A stretch of DNA of 6,024 nt from JAIVJZ01 sp035296385 (GTDB taxonomy: Bacteria; Acidobacteriota; Blastocatellia; Pyrinomonadales; Pyrinomonadaceae). The notes beneath the pieces are model-generated. The model ran no database searches. It was given only the letters and a program-made list of their open reading frames with translations, and had not been told where the DNA came from. Shown here in pieces: positions 1-4,622 of the stretch; the first letter of the stretch is position 1, and each line of letters starts with the position of its first letter. Where the stretch lies: positions 1 to 6,024 of the forward strand of contig DATHBB010000251.1 in assembly GCA_035296385.1 (NCBI GenBank), written 5' to 3'. A program made the translations under genes and the position numbers.

Positions 1-102
1 GGCGCGGGCGCGGCGTGAGCGGGCGTCGGCAACTTAGGCCAAAAACGGCGCTGGTGTCAAGAAAAACGCTCCCACAGTAATGTCCTCAATTTGATTTGAA
101 CT

Positions 103-198
103 CTCTGTGCCCGCTCTGTGTTCTCTGTGTCTCTGTGGTGAATGATCTTAGAGAAGCATTCACCACAGAGACACAGAGAACACAGAGGAGGCACAGAG
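103..198. repeat. Long inverted repeat (hairpin element), CACAGAG-rich, copy 1
   Basis: The 31-bp arm at 114-144 is a perfect reverse complement of 157-187, separated by a 12-base loop (145-156). After a 2-bp mismatch the pairing resumes for nine more bases (103-111 with 190-198), so about 40 of 42 positions pair. The right arm consists of spaced CACAGAG heptamers (four in all) after CATTCACCA. It lies 18 bp past the arsR stop codon, so it could stop or stabilise the arsR transcript, but no T-run follows on the leftward strand, so it is not a textbook intrinsic terminator. A related copy sits at 2854-2950. It looks like a dispersed non-coding repeat of the REP/MITE type; that class assignment is inference. 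Confidence 0.9.
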
Positions 199-216
199 TA
201 AAACTGAAATCAACTC

Positions 217-627
217 TTACCCACGCGCCCCCGCGAGACTCGCCGGACGTGGCGCGCCCTGCAACTGCACGGGCGGGCTGATCGCGCAGCAGACTTTGAC
301 CAGACGCTCGCGGTCGCGCTGCATCTCGCGGTCTTCGGCGAGCCACGCGCGCACCTCCGCGAAGAGACGCGCCGCGTGCTCGTCCGCAGGCACAGCGATG
401 CTGTAGTGCATCCACTTGCCTTCCCTGCGCGCCGCGACCACGCCCGCGCGCCGCAGGTAGGCGAGGTGGCGCGAGATTTTCGGCTGGCTCTCAGCCAATA
501 CCTCCACGAAGAAACAGACGCACACCTCGTCCGAGCCGATCAAATTCAACAGACGCAGGCGCGTCCTGTCGGCCAGCGCCCGAAACAGACGCTCCATGTC
601 GAAAGCCTTCCCCGCCGTCTTCCCCAT
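217..627 (-). CDS. arsR: ArsR/SmtB-family arsenic-responsive repressor
   Basis: This 136-residue protein is a winged-helix repressor that should release DNA when it binds trivalent arsenicals. The start at 627 is preferred over upstream ATGs (726, 672) because a GGAGG ribosome site precedes it by about 11 bases and the protein then has normal family length. Residues 10-30 (MERLFRALADRTRLRLLNLI) are the typical ArsR N-terminal helices. Residues 35-38 (VCVC) give the ArsR metal site, C36 and C38, in the helix before the DNA-binding helix-turn-helix (about 41-65, with QPKISRHLAYLRRAGVV). The beta-wing follows (ARREGKWMHYSI). The third cysteine of the E. coli-type site is replaced by V41, while a vicinal pair C113-C114 lies near the C terminus. 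The gene diverges from arsI across a shared promoter/operator region. Identity as an ArsR-family arsenic sensor is secure; the preferred ligand (inorganic or methylated arsenite) is not. Confidence 0.93.
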   Translation of the reverse strand: MGKTAGKAFDMERLFRALADRTRLRLLNLIGSDEVCVCFFVEVLAESQPKISRHLAYLRRAGVVAARREGKWMHYSIAVPADEHAARLFAEVRAWLAEDREMQRDRERLVKVCCAISPPVQLQGAPRPASLAGARG

Positions 628-665
628 CGAAAAATCGCCCTCCGAAAAAAAATTACAAATACGCC

Positions 666-694
666 TTGACATATATGTTCGCCGCACGTATGAT
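666..694 (+). promoter_or_regulatory. Sigma70-type promoter of the arsI operon
   Basis: TTGACA at 666-671 and TATGAT at 689-694 are separated by exactly 17 bp, a near-perfect housekeeping promoter reading toward arsI. Transcription would begin near 701, about 48 bases before the arsI start. This region is markedly more AT-rich than the genes on either side. No equally good leftward promoter for arsR could be picked out, so arsR's own start site remains unplaced within 628-748. Confidence 0.75.
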
Positions 695-701
695 GCGCTA
701 C

Positions 702-721
702 ATATTCGCCGAGGCGAATAT
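702..721. promoter_or_regulatory. Probable ArsR operator (perfect palindrome)
   Basis: ATATTCGCC-GA-GGCGAATAT is a perfect 9-2-9 palindrome that starts about one base past the predicted arsI transcription start. A dimeric repressor bound here would block RNA polymerase. A related half-site (ATGTTCGCCG, 675-684) lies inside the promoter spacer, 27 bp before the matching ATATTCGCCG of the palindrome, so the regulator may contact two places. ArsR-family proteins bind dyads of this size; that this one is bound by the neighbouring ArsR is inferred from position. Confidence 0.72.
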
Positions 722-748
722 AACATAACGCGAAAGGAAGTGACAAAA

Positions 749-1264
749 ATGGAGCAGCAGACAGGGGTGAGGACGGCGCAGGCTTTGAAGGCGCATCTGG
801 CGTTGAACGTGCGGAGCGTCGAGCGCAGTCTGGAATTTTACAGGAAGATGCTGGGACTCGAACCGTCGAAGGTGCGCCCCGGCTATGCCAAGTTCGACGT
901 GCAGAACCCGCCGCTGAATTTGACTTTGAACGAAGTGCCCTTCGGCGAGCGCGGCGCGCTCTCGCACCTCGGCATTCAACTCGCGACGACCGAAGACGTG
1001 CTCTCGATGCGCCGCAACTGGCTGGACGCCGGACTCGACACGCGCGACGAGATGCAGACCAACTGCTGTTACGCGCTACAGAACAAGACGTGGGTGCAAG
1101 ACCCCGACGGCAACGAGTGGGAGGCCTTCGTCGTGCTCGAAGACAATTTGCCCACGACCTCGGCCTGCTGCGCGCCCGGGTTAGCGGCAACGACGGGCGA
1201 CGCCACAACGGAGACTTCCGCCTGCGGCGAGGCGACGACCGCCCCGCTCTTGATTTCTCGCTAA
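749..1264 (+). CDS. arsI: ArsI/CadI-family C-As lyase (VOC dioxygenase superfamily)
   Basis: This 171-residue cytoplasmic protein is predicted to be a non-heme Fe(II) dioxygenase that cleaves the carbon-arsenic bond of trivalent organoarsenicals such as methylarsenite. Start 749 is chosen because AAGGAAG precedes it by eight bases and lies downstream of the predicted promoter; the frame stays open further left but would read through the promoter. It has the single glyoxalase/VOC fold: H16 (KAHLALNV), H73 (LSHLGIQ) and E125 (NEWEAF) match the metal triad, and the substrate-binding vicinal pair is C106-C107 (TNCCYA), followed by WVQDPDGNEWE. The spacing between these residues agrees to within one residue with characterised ArsI. 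A low-complexity Thr/Ala-rich tail carries C140-C141 and C159, which may bind or hand over arsenic. It leads the operon with the aquaporin and arsC. The close relative CadI (cadmium-induced) is the alternative name; the ars context favours ArsI. Confidence 0.9.
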   Translation: MEQQTGVRTAQALKAHLALNVRSVERSLEFYRKMLGLEPSKVRPGYAKFDVQNPPLNLTLNEVPFGERGALSHLGIQLATTEDVLSMRRNWLDAGLDTRDEMQTNCCYALQNKTWVQDPDGNEWEAFVVLEDNLPTTSACCAPGLAATTGDATTETSACGEATTAPLLISR

Positions 1265-1361
1265 CGATGTCGCACGCGAGGATCGCGGCGTGGTCCGCGC
1301 GTTCGGTGTGAGGCGCTAGTTTTTCGCGGAGAGGAAGCCGAAGCCTTGTCGAGTAAAGTGG

Positions 1362-2120
1362 ATGACGAGTAAAGCGGGCGAGAAGGTGCAGCCAAACCTC
1401 GCGCGGCGCGTCGTGGCCGAAGCCGTCGGCACGGCGCTCTTGCTGGCGGCGGTGGTCGGCTCGGGCATCATGGGCGAGCGGCTCGCGGGCGGCAACGTCG
1501 CCCTCGCGCTGCTCGCCAACACGCTCGCGACGGGCGCGGCGCTCGTCGCGCTCATCTTGACCTTCGGCCACATCTCCGGCGCGCACTTCAACCCGGCGGT
1601 GACGCTCGCCGACGCCTCGCAACGCGGAATCAGTTGGCGCGATGTGCCCGCATACTTGTCGGCGCAAATCGCCGGAGCGTTCGCGGGCGTCGCGTCGGCT
1701 CACCTGATGTTCGGCGAGCCGCTGTTCAGCGCGTCGCGCCACACGCGCGAGGGCGGCGCGCAGTTGTTCAGCGAAGCGTTGGCGACGTTCGGCCTTGTGT
1801 CCGTCATCTGGGGCTGCGCGCGCACGCGTTCGCAGAGTGCGCCCTACGCCGTCGCGGCCTACATCACGGCGGCCTACTGGTTCACGTCCTCGACCTCGTT
1901 TGCGAATCCGGCGGTAACGCTCGCGCGCTCTTACACGGACACGTTCGCGGGGATACGCCCGGCGGACGCGCCCCTCTTTATCGCGGCGCAACTCGCGGGC
2001 GCGGCGGCGGCGACGCTGCTCTTTCGTTGGCTCGCGCCCGCGTCGCCATCGGACGCCGCTGCCGTCATCCTCCCGCACGGCGCATCGGAGGCGACACGGG
2101 CAAGCGACACGGACACGTGA
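1362..2120 (+). CDS. aqpS: Aquaporin/MIP-family channel, AqpS-like (arsenite efflux channel)
   Basis: This 252-residue six-helix membrane channel has two half-helix pore motifs: NPA at N77-A79 (GHISGAHFNPAVTL) and NPA at N182-A184 (SFANPAVTLARS). Hydrophobic segments lie at about 17-37, 45-68, 96-116, 135-150, 160-177 and 203-223. MIP channels pass water, glycerol or uncharged metalloid acids such as As(OH)3. Between arsI and arsC, the likely role is downhill export of arsenite made by ArsC, as known for AqpS in a rhizobial ars operon. The residue after the second NPA, normally the Arg of the selectivity filter, is V185, which implies a wider, less charged filter; the only Arg nearby is R189. 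The ribosome site before ATG 1362 is weak (AAAGTGG), but no other in-frame start fits the first helix. It lies 97 bp after arsI and 35 bp before arsC, so one transcript is likely. The tail beyond residue 226 is polar and unconserved-looking. Confidence 0.88.
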   Translation: MTSKAGEKVQPNLARRVVAEAVGTALLLAAVVGSGIMGERLAGGNVALALLANTLATGAALVALILTFGHISGAHFNPAVTLADASQRGISWRDVPAYLSAQIAGAFAGVASAHLMFGEPLFSASRHTREGGAQLFSEALATFGLVSVIWGCARTRSQSAPYAVAAYITAAYWFTSSTSFANPAVTLARSYTDTFAGIRPADAPLFIAAQLAGAAAATLLFRWLAPASPSDAAAVILPHGASEATRASDTDT

Positions 2121-2155
2121 TCGCGGATGAAGATGGAAAAGAAAGGTGTTCGCGG

Positions 2156-2581
2156 ATGACGACGGAGAAGAGACGCGTCCTGATTTTGTGCACGGGCAAC
2201 TCCGCGCGCAGCCAGATGGCGGAAGGCTTGCTCAAAAACGACGGCGCGGGTCGCTTTGAGGTTTTCAGCGCGGGCGTAAGTCCGGGACGCGTCAGGCCGG
2301 AGGCCATCGAGGCGATGCGCGAGGTCGGCATCGACATCTCGAATCAACGCTCGAAGTCGGTCGAAGAGTTTGCGGGGCAGGCGTTCGATTACGTCATCAC
2401 GATTTGCGACAACGCGCGCGAACAGTGTCCCGTCTTTCCTTCGGAGACGACGCGCATTCATTGGAGCTTCGACGATCCGGCTGCCGCCATAGGCGACGAG
2501 GCCGAGCGGCTCTCAGTCTTCCGCCGCGTGCGCGAAGAGATACGCGCGCGCCTCGCCGACTTCACCTTAACGCACGACTGA
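2156..2581 (+). CDS. arsC: Arsenate reductase, thioredoxin-coupled (LMW-PTPase fold)
   Basis: This 141-residue cytoplasmic enzyme reduces arsenate to arsenite. The phosphatase-like P-loop is C12-T-G-N-S-A-R18-S, right after the first beta strand (RRVLILCTGNSARSQMAE). The redox cysteines C84 (ITICDNA) and C91 (EQCPVF) are seven residues apart, and all three sit at +2 relative to the Cys10/Cys82/Cys89 set of the Bacillus/Staphylococcus thioredoxin-linked class. D107 in HWSFDDPA matches the general acid. It is therefore not the glutaredoxin-type ArsC of the E. coli plasmid. The start at 2156 has AAAGGTG seven bases upstream; two ATGs just before it (2127, 2133) are out of frame. It is the last gene of the arsI-aqpS-arsC run. 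Length is complete for the family. Confidence 0.95.
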   Translation: MTTEKRRVLILCTGNSARSQMAEGLLKNDGAGRFEVFSAGVSPGRVRPEAIEAMREVGIDISNQRSKSVEEFAGQAFDYVITICDNAREQCPVFPSETTRIHWSFDDPAAAIGDEAERLSVFRRVREEIRARLADFTLTHD

Positions 2582-2628
2582 CGCCGATAATACCTTACGC
2601 CTTGAAGCCGCCGAAACAATCGGCGTAA
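2582..2628 (+). other. Overlapping short inverted repeats after arsC
   Basis: Three perfect dyads compete for the same bases just after the arsC stop: CGCCGAT (2582-2588) with ATCGGCG (2619-2625); TTACGCC (2595-2601) with GGCGTAA (2622-2628); and the tight hairpin CGCCGA-AACAA-TCGGCG (2609-2625). No T-run follows, so this is not a convincing terminator. It may slow polymerase or protect the ars mRNA 3' end, or be chance in GC-rich DNA. Confidence 0.3.
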
Positions 2629-2633
2629 TCCGC

Positions 2634-2829
2634 AAGTGGGGCTACATAGATCGCGCTCACCAAGACGGGCGGCAACTACGGCTACATAGATAAGAACGGC
2701 ACGCCAGTGATTCGCCCGCAGTTTGACAACGCGCACAACTTCAACGGCGGCCGCGCGCGCGTCTGGCTGGCGGGCAAACAGGGCTATATAGATAAGAGCG
2801 GGAACTTCGTGTGGAAGCCGACGAAGTAG
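2634..2829 (+). pseudogene. Decayed 3' end of a WG-repeat protein
   Basis: Two reading frames spell pieces of WG repeats. The codons at 2634-2651 read KWGYID. A frame change at about 2652 then gives TKTGGNYGYIDKNG, PVIRPQFDNAHNFNGGRARV and GKQGYIDKSGNFVWKPTK before a TAG at 2827-2829. The second frame has a stop at 2647-2649 and no plausible start codon, and the first frame runs into TAA soon after the frame change, so no intact protein can be made. WG (KWGYID..GK.VI..QFD) repeats form solenoid-like proteins of mostly unknown, often secreted or periplasmic, role. About one and a half repeats remain, with a normal-looking C-terminal end. The 5' part was presumably lost when the region next to arsC was rearranged. 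Confidence 0.75.
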
Positions 2830-2853
2830 CGATCAGTTGTGGTCGGTAGAAAA

Positions 2854-2950
2854 CTCTGTGCCCCCCGTGTTCTCTGTGTCTGCGGTGGTGAATGCTTTAT
2901 TAACTTACATTCACCACCGCAGACACAGAGAGCACGGAGGGGGCACAGAG
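2854..2950. repeat. Long inverted repeat (hairpin element), CACAGAG-rich, copy 2
   Basis: The left arm 2854-2894 is the reverse complement of 2908-2950 apart from a two-base bulge and one T/C difference (a G-U pair in RNA). The loop is the 13 bases 2895-2907. The arms match copy 1 (103-198) closely, from CATTCACCAC through ACACAGAGA to GGCACAGAG, but the loop is unrelated. It lies between the WG-repeat remnant stop (2829) and the stop of the leftward Crp/Fnr gene (2984), so it could end transcripts from both sides; again there is no clean T-run. Confidence 0.9.
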
Positions 2951-2983
2951 AAGATAAGGATTCGTGGAATCGTACGGGTCTGT

Positions 2984-3700
2984 TTAAGCGAGGAAGCTGT
3001 CGTACTCGTCCTTCACCACTTCGTAGCACTTGCAGGAGGCTGCTTCGAGACCGGCGCGGTCGAGTATCTTGATCTGGCCGCGACTGTAGCTGATGAGCTT
3101 TTGTTTCTGGAGAGCACCGGCAGCCAGTGTTACTCCTTCGCGTCGCACTCCGAGCATCAGCGAGAGAAATTCCTGAGTCAGACGAAACTGGTCGCCTTCG
3201 ATGCGGTCGTGCGTCATCAGCAACCAGCGAGCGAGGCGCGAGTTCACCAGATGGAAGCGGTTGCAGGCTGCCGATTGTGAGATTTGCGTCAGCAGCGAGT
3301 GGGTGTAGCGGTGCAACAATTTTTGTAGCGTGCTGCCATGACCATTGCTTAATACCTTGCGCAGCGCGGCGGCTGTCATTCTCAACGCGCTGCCTTCACC
3401 CTGCACCAGACCGCGATTGCGCGACTTGCTCACGCCCATGAAGACGGGCAGACCCGCCATGCCCTCTCTGCCGACAATACCGACTTCGACGTGTTCGCCT
3501 TCGCCCACCGCAGACAGCAAAGAGATCATGCCCTCGTTGGGAAAATAGACGTGACGGATATTCTCGCCGGGTTCGAAGAGAATGTCGCCGAAGGTCAGGG
3601 GCACAGTTTCCGAGTCGGCGAGCAGTTGTTGATACTCTTTTTTAGGCAGGGCGGCGAGCAGCCGGTTTCCGACCGGCTGATTACTTTTTTTGGACGGCAT
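2984..3700 (-). CDS. Crp/Fnr-family transcriptional regulator (paralogue 1)
   Basis: This 238-residue regulator has an N-terminal cyclic-nucleotide-binding-like beta-roll (about 15-120: NRLLAALPKKEYQQLL, FGDILFEPGENIRHVYFP, EVGIVGREGMAGLPVFMG), a long dimer helix (about 120-155, LLTQISQSAACNRFHLVNSRLARWLLM) and a C-terminal winged helix with recognition segment LGVRREGVTLAAGALQKQ (Arg-Glu as in the CRP recognition helix). The Fnr-type N-terminal cysteine cluster is absent, so it is not an Fe-S oxygen sensor of the FNR kind. Conserved Arg/Ser contacts for cAMP are not evident, so the ligand is unknown. The C terminus carries SCKCYEVV, shared with the neighbouring paralogue. Start 3700 has an AAGGAG ribosome site seven bases upstream. 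It follows paralogue 2 in the same direction after 208 bp, so it may have its own promoter. Confidence 0.9.
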   Translation of the reverse strand: MPSKKSNQPVGNRLLAALPKKEYQQLLADSETVPLTFGDILFEPGENIRHVYFPNEGMISLLSAVGEGEHVEVGIVGREGMAGLPVFMGVSKSRNRGLVQGEGSALRMTAAALRKVLSNGHGSTLQKLLHRYTHSLLTQISQSAACNRFHLVNSRLARWLLMTHDRIEGDQFRLTQEFLSLMLGVRREGVTLAAGALQKQKLISYSRGQIKILDRAGLEAASCKCYEVVKDEYDSFLA

Positions 3701-3908
3701 CGAGCAACTCCTTATGTGGTCGTGTCAGGTCTCTTAAGACAACAGACAACACAAGAAGGAGGTAGCTAGCCCAATCCCGATGTCGAGAGGTGAATTTTCA
3801 AAATGTTCAGTTGAGTAGAACGCTTTAAGTGTAACACGGGCGAGTAATAAATGCGCGGATTGGCTCGCGGAAGACGGGGGAAAGTGAAAGTAATTTAAGC
3901 GCGCCGTC
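3701..3908 (-). promoter_or_regulatory. Leader/intergenic region of Crp/Fnr paralogue 1
   Basis: This 208-bp gap between the two leftward regulators is AT-richer than its surroundings. On the leftward strand the ribosome site AAGGAG (3708-3713) is preceded 42 bases earlier by ACCTCCTT (3756-3763), whose CTCCTT is its exact complement and which could mask it. Between them is a small hairpin GTCT-TAAG-AGAC (within 3725-3740). A perfect 11-bp dyad ATTTT-C-AAAAT lies at 3794-3804. No convincing -35/-10 pair could be assigned. Confidence 0.35.
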
Positions 3909-4622
3909 TTAATTCATCAAACGTTGATGCTCGGCTTTGACCACCTGATAACACTCGCAGGAATACTCTTCCAGAACCCGCCGTTCGATGATCCGTATGC
4001 TGCCGCGCTTGTAGTCAATCGCTCCCTTTTCCCGCAAACGGTGCGCCACGAGGCTGACGGCTTCGCGTTGGATGCCGAGCATGTTGGCGATGAACTCGTG
4101 CGTCATATCCAACTGATCCGTTTGCGTGCGGTCGTGCGTCATCAATATCCAGCGGCAGAGTCGCTGCTCGGTCGTGTGGAGGCGATTGCAGACGGCGGTT
4201 TGTGAAATCTGCGTGATGAGCGCCTGCGTGTAACGCAACAGCACGTATTGCAGTGTGCCGCCGCGCTTAAATTCCTCCTGCATCACCCACGCTTTCATCT
4301 TGTAGGCGTCGCCCGCGCCCTGCACGATGGCGCGGTTGGGCGTGGTATCGCCGCCCATGAAGAGCGCGATGCCGACGAGTCCTTCGTTCCCGACCAGGCC
4401 CACTTCGGCGGTCGAACCGTCAATCATCGTGTAGAGCAGAGAGATGTGAGAGCTGGTCGGGAAATAGACGTGCTCCATGCGTCCCTGCGACTCGTAGAGC
4501 ACTTCGCCGAGCGAAAAAGTGACCGGCTGTAGCTCGGGCAGCAGGCGTTGATAATCTTCGGCAGGTAGAGCGGCGAGCAGCCGGTTTTCCGGCGTTTGTG
4601 GGGTTTTGCGAAGGGAAGACAT
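3909..4622 (-). CDS. Crp/Fnr-family transcriptional regulator (paralogue 2)
   Basis: This 237-residue regulator is clearly homologous along its whole length to the next gene downstream: both have NRLLAALP, HVYFP, ISLL, EVG-VG-EG, NR-VQG, TQISQ-A-CNR, MTHDR, and an SC-CY ending. The order is a beta-roll sensor domain (about 14-118), the dimer helix with CNRLHTTEQRLCRWILMTHDR (about 140-162) and a winged helix with recognition segment LGIQREAVSLVAHRLREKGAI (about 180-202). No Fnr-type N-terminal cysteines are seen. The start at 4622 gives the same N-terminal length as the paralogue. An upstream ATG at 4730 would add 36 residues of Arg/Ser-rich sequence with no family match and is less likely, although the ribosome site before 4622 is weak (AGGAAAGAG, rather distant). 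The TGTGT-N6-ACACA dyad and TATAAT box upstream suggest self-regulation. Confidence 0.88.
   Translation of the reverse strand: MSSLRKTPQTPENRLLAALPAEDYQRLLPELQPVTFSLGEVLYESQGRMEHVYFPTSSHISLLYTMIDGSTAEVGLVGNEGLVGIALFMGGDTTPNRAIVQGAGDAYKMKAWVMQEEFKRGGTLQYVLLRYTQALITQISQTAVCNRLHTTEQRLCRWILMTHDRTQTDQLDMTHEFIANMLGIQREAVSLVAHRLREKGAIDYKRGSIRIIERRVLEEYSCECYQVVKAEHQRLMN

Noticed and set aside
1..18. Possible tail of a gene entering from the left (GAGAA then TGA)
   Set aside because: Five codons of low-complexity sequence cannot be told from chance.
30..59. Leftward TTGACA (59-54) with TAAGTT after 18 bp, perhaps serving a gene off the left edge
   Set aside because: The -10 is poor and no gene can be seen in the remaining 30 bases.
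86..415. Small frames over the first hairpin (86-415 leftward, 96-281 rightward), and similar ones at 2784-3072
   Set aside because: Their coding text is just the translated CACAGAG repeat (TTETQRTQ and similar) running into arsR or Crp/Fnr sequence in the wrong frame.
546..2078. Leftward 510-codon open frame antisense to arsI and aqpS
   Set aside because: It is extremely Arg-rich, has no domain signature, overlaps the arsR start and covers well-identified genes; it is a shadow of GC-rich codon bias.
2121..2159. Direct repeat TCGCGGATGA at 2121 and 2150, the second copy spanning the arsC start
   Set aside because: Only ten bases, two copies; likely chance or a small slip duplication, with no function evident.
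2854..2950. CRISPR array interpretation of the CACAGAG repeats
   Set aside because: Units are only seven bases with irregular 1-4 base gaps and mirrored arms; there are no spacers and no cas genes.
3756..3782. Rightward AAGGAGGT followed by ATG at 3780 (12-codon frame)
   Set aside because: The spacing of 16 bases is too long, the peptide is tiny and stops at 3818, and the region is the leader of a leftward gene.
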